A stretch of DNA of 64,000 bases, from the NCBI RefSeq assembly GCF_002214485.1, contig NZ_CP015102.1:558001-622000 (forward strand), in the 5' to 3' direction. The position numbers were made by a program, and so were the translations under genes. This document shows, in pieces, positions 9,286 to 16,333 of the stretch. The notes below the pieces were generated by a model, which saw only the letters and a program-made list of their open reading frames with translations, had not been told where the DNA came from and did no database searches. The number at the start of each line of letters is the position of its first letter. Position 1 is the stretch's first letter. The DNA is from Thermococcus pacificus. GTDB taxonomy: Archaea > Methanobacteriota_B > Thermococci > Thermococcales > Thermococcaceae.

Positions 9286-10170
9286 TCACTCCCTCACCAG
9301 TTTTCTCAACACATTCAACGTCAGACCTGCAACAAACAGCTGAATCCCAATAATCACAAAAATCCCAGCCCCGATCAGCTGGGTCAGGTACACGCCCTCA
9401 CCGCGGTAATAGGGACTGAGTCCCCAATATGCCAATCCGGCGGCAATGATGAAAGAGACCAAACTTGAAACCCCAAACAACAGCAACGGCCTTTTGTACT
9501 CTATCAATCCGATCAGTCCTGCAAGCACCTCGAATCCGTGCCTCACAGGGTTCTTCTTGTGCTTGTTAGGAACATCATAACGGACGTTTATTGGGACCTC
9601 CCTTATCCGGAAGCCCCTCTCTGAAAGGTGCACCAGCATATCACTCTCAACCTTGTAGCCTTCACTGTTAATCTGCAGTATCTCTCCGAGCACCTTCCTG
9701 TTCATCGCCCTAAAGCCCGATTGAGAGTCAGTTATCTTAAGACCATCTCCAAGGTTCATGTTCGTAGTGACGTTCAGAACCCATAAACCCAGCCTGCGGT
9801 AGAGGGGTATGTTTTTCTTGGCACCGTTGAGAAACCTCGAGCCTATCACTAAGTCCGCTTCTCCCTTAAGCAGAGGTTCCAGCAGGACTGGAATCTCATC
9901 CGGATTGTGCTGTCCATCGGCATCTATCGTCACAACGAAGTCATATCCATTGGAGAACGCGTACTCAAACCCCGTCCCCAGCGCTTTTCCCTTGCCCCCG
10001 TTAACTTCATGCCGTATAACCACTGCCCCGCTCTCCCTCGCAATCTCAGAAGTCCTGTCCTTGGAGCCATCATCAACTACCAGCACATCACCATGCTTCC
10101 TTGCTAAAGCCACCACTGAGCCGATCGTTAGTTCTTCGTTGTAGGCGGGAATTATTATGAGCGTTCTCAA
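9286..10170 (-). CDS. Dolichyl-phosphate sugar synthase-like GT2 glycosyltransferase
   Basis: 294 residues. The GT-A domain (about 1-215) has IIIPAYNEELTIGSV, VVDDGSKDRTSE, the donor-metal motif TIDADGQHNPDEI, GSRFLNG and QSGFRAMNR. Two C-terminal membrane helices follow (about 228-255 and 262-285). This is the architecture of dolichol-phosphate mannose/glucose synthases such as AglJ/AglD and DPM1-like proteins, which load a sugar onto dolichyl phosphate for N-glycosylation. Start TTG 10170 follows GGTGAGTAGGGG. Base composition is closer to the core genome than that of the genes downstream, so it may be an older resident at the island border. Confidence 0.88.
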   Translation of the reverse strand: MRTLIIIPAYNEELTIGSVVALARKHGDVLVVDDGSKDRTSEIARESGAVVIRHEVNGGKGKALGTGFEYAFSNGYDFVVTIDADGQHNPDEIPVLLEPLLKGEADLVIGSRFLNGAKKNIPLYRRLGLWVLNVTTNMNLGDGLKITDSQSGFRAMNRKVLGEILQINSEGYKVESDMLVHLSERGFRIREVPINVRYDVPNKHKKNPVRHGFEVLAGLIGLIEYKRPLLLFGVSSLVSFIIAAGLAYWGLSPYYRGEGVYLTQLIGAGIFVIIGIQLFVAGLTLNVLRKLVRE

Positions 10171-10199
10171 CCCCTACTCACCCTCTTCCCGATTTCAAT

Positions 10200-10689
10200 C
10201 TACACGACCCTGAACTCGACCCCCTCCCTCTCTTCCAGTCCGAGCAGGATGGCGAATATCGCCACCGCAGCCGTCATCGCGGTCTGGGTCTCGGGGGTGT
10301 GGAGAGGAGATAGGCCCCCCCCTGATAATGGCGATTACTACGGTTAGAAACCCAACGGGCACTAATAAATTTTTCGCCGTAACAAGGTGTTGGCTTTTAA
10401 AACCTGATAATAGGGTCAGAACGATACCGGCGAAGAACAAAACATCGTAAACCGCACCCAGGATAAAGGGGGCGGCGGGTATTAGAACCTCTGGTTCTAC
10501 CTTCCCTGGAATCTCGAAACCCACCATCATCTCGCGGAGCGCCATCAGCGACGGCAGGACGAGCATGAGGACAACCTGGAGGGCCTGATAGGAGAGGAAG
10601 TCGCTGAAGCTGGCAGCGTTGAGTACAAGCACGCCGTAGAGGAAGTAAACCGCAAGCCCCCAGTCGCGGTTCCTCCTCTTCAAGGACAA
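10200..10689 (-). pseudogene. Membrane protein broken by a homopolymer frameshift and 5' truncated
   Basis: From TTG 10689 the frame encodes a hydrophobic protein with four or so membrane segments (for example LAVYFLYGVLVLNAASF and VLIPAAPFILGAVYDVLF). At the run of eight C's at 10315-10322 (G's on the coding strand) the frame turns into an Arg/Pro-rich tail ending at 10195. One base fewer restores a convincing membrane protein: IAIIRGG, then LSPLHTPETQTAM, a final helix and LGLEEREGVEFRVV, stopping at TAG 10202-10200. The gene is therefore frameshifted, by phase variation, by mutation or by a sequencing error. Its 5' end also seems cut at about 10690, where another gene's tail begins. Function unknown. 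Confidence 0.7.
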
Positions 10690-10813
10690 GCCGCCTGAAC
10701 TCCCTCCAGCTCCTCCGGACGGGAACTACGCCGAGACTGACACCAGAAACCTCATCCTTGAGGTTGTGAACGGGACGGTGCAGATCCTCAAGCCGAACGT
10801 TGTTGTCCTCTGA
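10685..10813 (+). pseudogene. 3' fragment of an unidentified plus-strand gene
   Basis: Plus-strand frame ending at TGA 10811-10813 encodes a protein-like tail: PPELPPAPPDGNYAETDTRN, then LILEVVNGTVQILKPNVVVL. No start codon or promoter belongs to it, and upstream of about 10685 the same frame runs antisense through the membrane-protein pseudogene. It reads as the last 40 or so codons of a gene whose front has been deleted. Family not recognised. Confidence 0.5.
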
Positions 10814-10830
10814 GGTTGCATTCACCCCAC

Positions 10831-10847
10831 CGAAAACTTTTTAAACC
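10831..10847 (+). promoter_or_regulatory. Promoter of the tRNA-Glu/tRNA-Ile unit
   Basis: CGAAAACTTTTTAAACC is a BRE plus TATA-like element about 30 nt upstream of the mature tRNA-Glu 5' end, the right spacing for an archaeal tRNA promoter. Confidence 0.65.
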
Positions 10848-10872
10848 CTCCTGATACCCTAATCTCGGACAC

Positions 10873-10950
10873 GCCCCGGTGGTGTAGCCCGGTCAATCAT
10901 GCGGGACTCTCGATCCCGCGACCCGGGTTCAAATCCCGGCCGGGGCACCA
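10873..10950 (+). tRNA. tRNA-Glu (CTC)
   Basis: Cloverleaf read by eye: acceptor GCCCCGG pairs with CCGGGGC; anticodon stem CGGGA/TCCCG encloses the loop CTCTCGA, giving anticodon CTC; T arm CCGGG-TTCAAAT-CCCGG. The CCA end is encoded. No intron is seen. Confidence 0.95.
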
Positions 10951-10963
10951 GAATCCTTCTCTT

Positions 10964-11041
10964 GGGCCCGTGGCTCAGCCTGGTCAGAGCGCCCGCCTGA
11001 TAAGCGGGAGGTCCGGGGTTCGAAGCCCCGCGGGCCCACCA
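10964..11041 (+). tRNA. tRNA-Ile (GAT)
   Basis: Acceptor GGGCCCG pairs with CGGGCCC; anticodon stem CCCGC/GCGGG encloses CTGATAA, giving anticodon GAT; T arm CGGGG-TTCGAAG-CCCCG. CCA is encoded. It lies 13 nt after tRNA-Glu, so both are probably one transcript. Confidence 0.95.
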
Positions 11042-11044
11042 TAA

Positions 11045-11068
11045 GAAACTTTGCGCAGGCAAAGTTTC
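11045..11068. repeat. 10-bp stem-loop right after tRNA-Ile
   Basis: GAAACTTTGC and GCAAAGTTTC are perfect complements with the 4-nt loop GCAG. A third partial copy (CAAAGTTTG) follows at once. It could end or process the tRNA transcript, or be the border of a dispersed repeat. Confidence 0.7.
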
Positions 11069-11592
11069 ATCAAAGTTTGTAGCTCTTCTTGAAGTGCCGC
11101 TCGTGAAGGTTTTCTACTTGGAATTAATTGTTTTGAAGGAGAACTCCGTTAGAGGCTCCGTTTAAGGGGGTTTACACTAAAAAGACGCCCTCCGGGCGTC
11201 GGAGGAAAGTAAAACCCTTGTGGTCAGGGCCCTATTAAAAAGAGTTCCCATTTAAAGGAAGCGTTTTAGAATTTAAAACTGCTTGAATTCACACTATTGA
11301 AAAGAGCTACGAACTTCCGGTCAAACTTTCCCAAAAGCTTCGGTATCGCTTTCACTCGTTCAAGCGTCCTTAAGGGATGGCGGAAAGAATGCACGCTAAC
11401 CTCCACTAGATTTAGCTCTAGTCTGTTCAAGTCGACTAGAACACGGGAGTTTTGTTCTGTCTGGGTAGACTAAACGGTAGAAGCTTACCCTTACTATAAT
11501 GCCCAGAATGGGAGGCTGACTTCGTCTTAAGTGGGGCGAAAATTGCCGTTGAAGCTGGGTGTTCGTGGGACTGGTGGAAGATGGGAAGTCAT
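11069..11592. other. Non-coding stretch with possible insertion-sequence relic
   Basis: No convincing complete gene is found in this region of over 500 nt. A GACGCCC-TCC-GGGCGTC hairpin lies at 11184-11200. Toward the end a plus-strand frame without a start encodes KIAVEAG followed by a Trp-rich CSWDWWKMGSHL and a stop near 11595. An 'EAG...GSH' ending reminds me of archaeal IS200/IS605 TnpB C-termini, but the match is weak and from memory. Most likely a decayed mobile element beside the tRNA genes. Confidence 0.35.
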
Positions 11593-11593
11593 C

Positions 11594-11602
11594 TTTAAAT
11601 AC
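11594..11602 (+). promoter_or_regulatory. TATA box of the toxin-antitoxin pair
   Basis: TTTAAATAC lies about 40 nt upstream of the ATG at 11634 that begins the original antitoxin frame, leaving a short leader. Confidence 0.5.
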
Positions 11603-11679
11603 TATTGTATTCCATATGTAATCGGTGAGTGCCATGGCAGAGATGGTGGATTAACCCGTCTCCGTGAGGTTGCCGGGGT

Positions 11680-11958
11680 ATGTTATCAAAGAAAATAGAT
11701 GAACTGGTAAAAAAGAAGGAGTTCCGGAGCCGCTCAGACTTCATCAAGTTCGCCGTTACGCTGGCGCTTGGACAGATGATGATGGAAGATGCCAAGGAAC
11801 TTTCCAGGAACCTAACTCCTCAGGAGATTCAGGCAGAGAGTGAAAAGGCCCGGAGAATGTTGACCGCCGGAGATTTTGAAGACGAGTGGCCCGAAGTCAA
11901 GGACGTCCTCGGGGAAGTTGATGAGGAGTACCGGAGACTCACGGGTGCCAGGAGATGA
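11680..11958 (+). CDS. Ribbon-helix-helix-type antitoxin, N-terminus damaged
   Basis: 92 residues from ATG 11680. KKIDELVKKKEFRSRSDFIK followed by FAVTLALGQMM matches the two helices of CopG/RHH antitoxins, and an acidic C-terminal half would bind the toxin. The DNA-binding beta-strand that normally comes first is not in this frame. It is readable just upstream in another frame (VSVRLPG at 11658-11678), behind an ATG at 11634 that meets a TAA at 11652. A nonsense codon plus a one-base shift at the GGGG run 11675-11678 would explain this. The shortened protein may still neutralise the toxin but should have lost operator binding. It overlaps the toxin gene by 4 nt. Confidence 0.65.
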   Translation: MLSKKIDELVKKKEFRSRSDFIKFAVTLALGQMMMEDAKELSRNLTPQEIQAESEKARRMLTAGDFEDEWPEVKDVLGEVDEEYRRLTGARR

Positions 11959-12395
11959 AGGTGGTCATGGATACCAACGTTGTCCTTGCGGCCATGATTA
12001 AGCCAAGCGGACTGGCGGCACTTCTCATCAAAGCCCTGGACGGGAATTTTCTCGTGAATTACACAAGCGAAGAAGCGCTCCATGAGCTCAGCTTAAAGAT
12101 TGGCCTTTTGGCTGAGAAGGGGAGGCTCTTCAGTGAATGGAAGCGGATTCTGGCCAGGTATTTGAGGGGTTCCATAACAGTCTCACCCTCGAGGGAGTTT
12201 AACCTTTCCAGAGATCCCAACGATAACAAATGGCTGGAGATTGCCTACGAAGGAAAAGTTGAGTACATCTTAACTTGGGACGATGATCTGATAGCTTTGA
12301 GGGGCGAGAACAGGGTTGTGTGTTTGGAGGATCATACCCTTAAAATCCTCCCACCTCTTGAGTTCTATCACGAGGTTCTGAACCAAATCTGTTAG
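11955..12395 (+). CDS. PIN-domain toxin (VapC-like RNase)
   Basis: 146 residues of the 'putative toxin, PIN family' group. Acidic metal-site residues are visible in VMDTNVVLAA (Asp6), in the helix near SEEALHEL, in SRDPNDNKWLEIA and in YILTWDDDLIAL. PIN toxins are Mg2+-dependent endoribonucleases that usually cut tRNA or rRNA. The ATG overlaps the antitoxin stop (ATGA), typical of a TA operon in which antitoxin is made first. The catalytic core looks intact, unlike the antitoxin, so either the truncated antitoxin still binds it or a chromosomal homologue compensates. Confidence 0.85.
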   Translation: MKVVMDTNVVLAAMIKPSGLAALLIKALDGNFLVNYTSEEALHELSLKIGLLAEKGRLFSEWKRILARYLRGSITVSPSREFNLSRDPNDNKWLEIAYEGKVEYILTWDDDLIALRGENRVVCLEDHTLKILPPLEFYHEVLNQIC

Positions 12396-12414
12396 GCTAA
12401 AACCTTCGGGGGCG

Positions 12415-12474
12415 TGGGGGCGTTAGCCCCCCAATGTTTCAAATAAATCGGGGTGCAGGGGCGAAGCCCCTGCA
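12415..12474. repeat. Two tandem GC-rich hairpins
   Basis: Hairpin 1 (12415-12433): TGGGGGC pairs with GCCCCCA around a short loop. Hairpin 2 (12454-12474): TGCAGGGGC pairs perfectly with GCCCCTGCA around GAA. They follow the toxin gene and lack the U-tract of an archaeal terminator, so a dispersed repeat or insertion-sequence end is as likely as a transcript end. The rest of 12396-12610 shows no gene. Confidence 0.7.
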
Positions 12475-12678
12475 TTCCACCATATCAAGGAGCTGGTGTG
12501 ATATCATGAATTCCAATCTAACTTGTCTGGAAAATTTTAATCGACATCCTGACTAAGACGGTCACGACTCGAAGAAAAATTACTAGCCCAGCAAAAACCT
12601 GCCCATGGAAAAGCTTATAAGCCAACTCCCTCAATGCCCACCAGTGATTAAAAACCACCTTTCTCGGAGGTGTTTGCA

Positions 12679-12858
12679 GTGGAAGCCAAGTTCGAGATAC
12701 CGGTATGCACGTCATGCGGAAAGGAGATAACCCCGAGGGAGCACGCCACTCACTTCGTGTGCCCCAACTGCGGTGAGGAGATAATCTGGCGCTGCGAATC
12801 CTGCAGGGTCCTCAGCGTCCCCTACAAGTGCCCCAAGTGCGGCTGGGAGGGCCCGTGA
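12679..12858 (+). CDS. Small zinc-ribbon protein (HVO_2753 family)
   Basis: 59 residues with four zinc-binding knuckles: [24 protein letters not shown] and CPKCGWEG, so two zinc sites are expected. This family of short archaeal proteins is nearly always encoded next to translation elongation factor aEF1B, as here; its role is unknown but probably linked to translation. GTG 12679 is taken as start because GGAGGTG at 12667-12672 stands at SD distance; the GTG at 12670 overlaps that SD. A TATA-like GCTTATAAGC lies at about 12613. Confidence 0.9.
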   Translation: MEAKFEIPVCTSCGKEITPREHATHFVCPNCGEEIIWRCESCRVLSVPYKCPKCGWEGP

Positions 12859-12875
12859 ACTAGGAGGTGAAAAGA

Positions 12876-13151
12876 ATGAGCGACTTCAACCTTGTTGGTG
12901 TTATTAAGGTCATGCCGACCGACCCCAATGTGAACCTCGACGAGCTCGAGGAGAAGCTCAAAGCAGTTATCCCCGAGAAGTTCGGCCTCGCCAAGGTCGA
13001 GCGCGAGCCTATCGCTTTCGGCCTCGTCGCCCTCAAGTTCTATGTCCTTGGAAAGGACGAAGAGGGTTACTCCTACGACGAGGTTGCCGAACTCTTCGAG
13101 AAGGTTGAGAACGTCGAGAGCGCCCAGGTCGAGACCGTTTCGAGGATCTGA
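12876..13151 (+). CDS. ef1b: Elongation factor 1-beta (aEF1B)
   Basis: 91 residues, the usual length for the archaeal factor, which matches only the C-terminal guanine-exchange domain of eukaryotic eEF1B-alpha. Key stretches are VGVIKVMPTDP, FGLAKVEREPIAFGLVALKF and VENVESAQVETVSRI, the conserved C-terminus. It exchanges GDP for GTP on aEF1A during translation elongation. Start ATG 12876 follows AGGAGGTG; the upstream in-frame GTG overlaps this SD. It sits 17 nt behind the zinc-ribbon gene and is surely co-transcribed with it. Confidence 0.95.
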   Translation: MSDFNLVGVIKVMPTDPNVNLDELEEKLKAVIPEKFGLAKVEREPIAFGLVALKFYVLGKDEEGYSYDEVAELFEKVENVESAQVETVSRI

Positions 13152-13185
13152 ATCCTCGGCTTTCTTCTATTCTACTGCTTTTCTT

Positions 13186-13311
13186 GTTCCAGAACAGCAA
13201 ACCTGCTGCGGCGTTGACCATGAGCGACAGGGATATGTAGAGGGAGTTCCGGTACGGCGAGTCCTTTACGTGCTCCAGAATCCTCTGAAAGGGTTCACGG
13301 CTCATCCTCAT
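13186..13311 (-). pseudogene. N-terminal relic of a polysaccharide flippase
   Basis: Minus-strand ATG 13311 (or 13305) begins ILEHVKDSPYRNSLYISLSL, continuing MVNAAAGLLFW, which resembles the cytoplasmic lead and first membrane helix of archaeal Wzx/MATE-like oligosaccharide flippases (NSLYLSLS... GFLFW). Right after LLFW the sequence becomes polar and runs antisense into aEF1B. The remaining 400 or so residues of the family are absent. Match is from memory, so moderate confidence. Confidence 0.5.
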
Positions 13312-13375
13312 CTGCCACGCCGCAGAAAAATGAAGAAAGCGGATTAAAAACATATCGGGAAATCGGGAAAGGAGC

Positions 13376-14401
13376 TCAAAGCCCCAAACTCAGGCCCAGC
13401 TTGGGCCTTTTCCACTCGTCGAGTATGGCCTTCAGTTCCTCGTTTTCAACCTTTGAGTAAAGCTCGTCGAAGCGCTTCGTTGCATCCTCGTCGCCGGCCT
13501 TCCAGCGTGCCAGTTCGGCTATGGCCTTGAAGAAGTAAGCCGTGTCGTCCTCAAAGAGCTCGGCAAAGGCGTCCATGTTCTTTGCCACCGCCTCGTAGGC
13601 GCCCTCGTTGAAGAGGCCCTCGATGAAGTCCACGAGCGTGTCGAAGACAACCCCAAACACATCATCGCTGACGTTTATTGCCTTAAGCAAAGCCTCGCGC
13701 AGGGCTTTGAAGGCCTTGTCATAATCCTCCCTGCCGGCCCAGATTTCTGCCTCGACGAGCTTCGCGTTTACCTCTATCTCATCGTCCCTCGGGTTTCTAA
13801 GGACTTCCTTTATGAGGGTCTCGGCAGTATCGTAGTTACCGAGCTCGTAGTGGAAGTGGGCCAAATCGAGGAGGCTTATCATGAGGTTCTTCTCGTCGTT
13901 GAGCTTCTCGAATATCTCCCTCGCGCGCTCCATCAGCTCTATTGCCTTCTCGGTTTCCCCAAGCTCGTCGTAGTTGACCGCGAGGTTCGCCAAGGTCAGG
14001 GCAATCTCCTTCTCGTTCTTCAGAACCTCTTCCTCGTGTTTCAAAAGCTTCTCATAGACCTCGATTGCCTTCTCCGGCTTTCCAAAGTGCTCGTATGCAT
14101 CCGCCAGGTAGTAGAGGGCCGTCGCGTACTCCTCGGGGTCGTCTTTCTTAAGCTCGACGAGTCTCTTATAGAGCTCTATTCCACCCTCAACGTCGTCGAG
14201 GTGAGCGTAGACGTGGCCAATCTCATGGGCAAGGTCGTAGGGGTCTTCACACTCCAAGGCAACGCTCTTGAGCCGCTCCAGCTCTCTTCTGAGGGTTTCT
14301 TCATCATCGATGGTATCAACGTAATCGTCAAACAGCTCGAGGAGCTTCTCGCAGTCCTTGTTTTTCAGGGCATTCTCCCACTCGGCTTTTACATCAGTCA
14401 T
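13376..14401 (-). CDS. Tetratricopeptide repeat protein
   Basis: 341 acidic residues built from about eight helix-turn-helix TPR units, clearest at ALYYLADAYEHFGKPEKAIE, LANLAVNYDELGETEKAIEL, LLDLAHFHYELGNYDTAETL and AEIWAGREDYDKAFKALREAL. No signal peptide or membrane segment, so cytoplasmic. TPR proteins act as protein-binding scaffolds; partner unknown. It ends with an unusual PKLGLSLGL tail. Start ATG 14401 follows GGTGGTTGAAG. It is transcribed away from the thermosome gene, with which it shares a 170-nt intergenic region; a role beside the chaperonin is only a guess. Confidence 0.88.
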   Translation of the reverse strand: MTDVKAEWENALKNKDCEKLLELFDDYVDTIDDEETLRRELERLKSVALECEDPYDLAHEIGHVYAHLDDVEGGIELYKRLVELKKDDPEEYATALYYLADAYEHFGKPEKAIEVYEKLLKHEEEVLKNEKEIALTLANLAVNYDELGETEKAIELMERAREIFEKLNDEKNLMISLLDLAHFHYELGNYDTAETLIKEVLRNPRDDEIEVNAKLVEAEIWAGREDYDKAFKALREALLKAINVSDDVFGVVFDTLVDFIEGLFNEGAYEAVAKNMDAFAELFEDDTAYFFKAIAELARWKAGDEDATKRFDELYSKVENEELKAILDEWKRPKLGLSLGL

Positions 14402-14467
14402 CTTCAACCACCGGCCTTCGGTTGGAAGGAGGAGTTAAAAATGTATCCTTCTTCATCCTTGAGTCTA

Positions 14468-14485
14468 CCGAAAAATTTATAAATA
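14468..14485 (+). promoter_or_regulatory. Strong promoter of the thermosome gene
   Basis: BRE-like purine tract CCGAAAAA followed by TTTATAAATA (14476-14485). Expected start of transcription is near 14505, which gives a 5' leader of about 65 nt ending in an extended SD (GGGGTGAGGGGAG). The purine-rich leader may favour translation at high temperature. Confidence 0.75.
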
Positions 14486-14572
14486 GCCCAAAAGAATGAT
14501 AACACAGAAAACACAAATTGTAACTAAAACTCATCCACCCCTAAAAAAAGAAATGGGAGGGGGTGAGGGGAG

Positions 14573-16210
14573 ATGGCCCAGCTCGCAGGTCAGCCGGTTG
14601 TTATTCTGCCCGAGGGAACCCAGAGGTATGTCGGAAGGGACGCCCAGAGGCTCAACATCCTCGCTGCCAGGATCGTTGCCGAGACGGTGAGGACCACCCT
14701 CGGCCCGAAGGGCATGGACAAGATGCTCGTCGACAGCCTCGGTGACATAGTCATCACCAACGACGGTGCGACCATCCTCGACGAGATGGACATCCAGCAC
14801 CCGGCCGCTAAGATGATGGTTGAGGTTGCGAAGACCCAGGACAAGGAGGCCGGTGATGGAACTACCACCGCCGTCGTTATCGCTGGTGAGCTTCTCAGGA
14901 AGGCTGAGGAGCTCCTCGACCAGAACATCCACCCGAGCATAATCATCAAGGGTTACGCCCTCGCTGCTGAGAAGGCCCAGGAGATACTTGAAAGCATCGC
15001 CAAGGACGTTGACGTCGAGGACGTTGAGACCCTCAAGAAGGCTGCAATCACTTCAATCACCGGTAAGGCCGCCGAGGAGGAGAGGGAGTACCTCGCTGAG
15101 ATCGCCGTCGAGGCCGTCAAGCAGGTCGCCGAGAAGGTCGGCGACGGCTACAAGGTTGACCTCGACAACATCAAGTTCGAGAAGAAGGAGGGCGGAGCGG
15201 TCAGCGACACCCAGCTCATCAAGGGTGTTGTCATTGACAAGGAGGTCGTCCACCCAGGTATGCCGAGGCGCGTTGAGGGTGCCAAGATTGCCCTCATCAA
15301 CGAGGCCCTTGAGGTCAAGGAGACCGAGACCGACGCCGAGATCAGGATCACCAGCCCGGAGCAGCTCCAGGCCTTCCTCGAGCAGGAAGAGAAGATGCTC
15401 CGCGAGATGGTCGACAAGATCAAGGAGGTCGGCGCTAACGTCGTCTTCGTCCAGAAGGGAATTGACGACCTCGCCCAGCACTACCTGGCCAAGTACGGCA
15501 TAATGGCAGTCAGGAGAGTCAAGAAGAGCGACATGGAGAAGCTGGCTAAAGCCACCGGCGCCAAGATCGTCACCAACGTCCGCGACCTCACTCCAGAGGA
15601 CCTCGGTGAGGCCGAGCTCGTCGAGCAGAGGAAGGTCGCCGGCGAGAACATGATCTTCGTTGAGGGCTGCAAGAACCCGAAGGCCGTCACCATACTCATC
15701 CGCGGTGGAACCGAGCACGTCGTTGACGAGGTCGAGAGGGCCCTCGAGGACGCCGTCAAGGTCGTCAAGGACATCGTCGAGGACGGCAAGATACTCGCCG
15801 CCGGTGGTGCTCCAGAGATCGAGCTGGCCATCAGGCTTGACGAGTATGCCAAAGAGGTCGGTGGCAAGGAGCAGCTCGCCATCGAGGCCTTCGCCGAGGC
15901 CCTGAAGGTAATCCCGAGGACCCTCGCTGAGAACGCCGGTCTCGACCCGATCGAGACCCTCGTTAAGGTCATCGCCGCCCACAAGGAGAAGGGCCCGACC
16001 ATCGGTGTCGACGTCTTCGAGGGCGAGCCGGCTGACATGATGGAGCGCGGCGTCATCGCTCCGCTCCGCGTTCCGAAGCAGGCCATCAAGAGCGCCAGCG
16101 AGGCGGCAATAATGATCCTCAGGATCGACGACGTCATTGCCGCCAGCAAGCTCGATAAGGACAAGGGCGGCGAGGGCGGAGGCAACGACTTCGGTGGCGA
16201 CCTCGACTGA
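14573..16210 (+). CDS. thsB: Thermosome subunit (group II chaperonin, beta/CpkB type)
   Basis: 545 residues, full length. It has the equatorial ATP-site motifs [12 protein letters not shown] (about 43-54) and GDGTTTAVV (94-102), the hinge and apical domains with helical protrusion, and GGAPEIELA near the C-terminal equatorial site. The Gly-rich tail ends in NDFGGDLD and lacks the Gly-Met repeats of the alpha/CpkA (cold-type) subunit, so I call it beta/CpkB type. It forms hexadecameric double rings that refold proteins with ATP. Codon use is strongly biased, fitting a highly expressed gene. A T-rich stretch after the stop (TTCTTTCTCCTTT) may terminate transcription. Confidence 0.97.
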   Translation: MAQLAGQPVVILPEGTQRYVGRDAQRLNILAARIVAETVRTTLGPKGMDKMLVDSLGDIVITNDGATILDEMDIQHPAAKMMVEVAKTQDKEAGDGTTTAVVIAGELLRKAEELLDQNIHPSIIIKGYALAAEKAQEILESIAKDVDVEDVETLKKAAITSITGKAAEEEREYLAEIAVEAVKQVAEKVGDGYKVDLDNIKFEKKEGGAVSDTQLIKGVVIDKEVVHPGMPRRVEGAKIALINEALEVKETETDAEIRITSPEQLQAFLEQEEKMLREMVDKIKEVGANVVFVQKGIDDLAQHYLAKYGIMAVRRVKKSDMEKLAKATGAKIVTNVRDLTPEDLGEAELVEQRKVAGENMIFVEGCKNPKAVTILIRGGTEHVVDEVERALEDAVKVVKDIVEDGKILAAGGAPEIELAIRLDEYAKEVGGKEQLAIEAFAEALKVIPRTLAENAGLDPIETLVKVIAAHKEKGPTIGVDVFEGEPADMMERGVIAPLRVPKQAIKSASEAAIMILRIDDVIAASKLDKDKGGEGGGNDFGGDLD

Positions 16211-16333
16211 AGACTTTAGCCCTTAATTCTTTCTCCTTTAGCTCATTCTCTTCTCGCAGTATCTCCTCTCGCCTTAATTCTTCACCCGACAACTTTTATA
16301 TCCCGTCCATCCTCACTCCTCCCGGTGGGCAAA

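Noticed and set aside
10859-11062. Minus-strand frame of 67 codons over the tRNA pair
   Set aside because: It is the antisense of two clear tRNA genes.
15053-15982. Long minus-strand frame (309 codons) opposite the thermosome gene
   Set aside because: Leu/Asp/Gly-rich mirror of a highly biased GC-rich gene; no SD, no family features, and the thermosome frame is certain.
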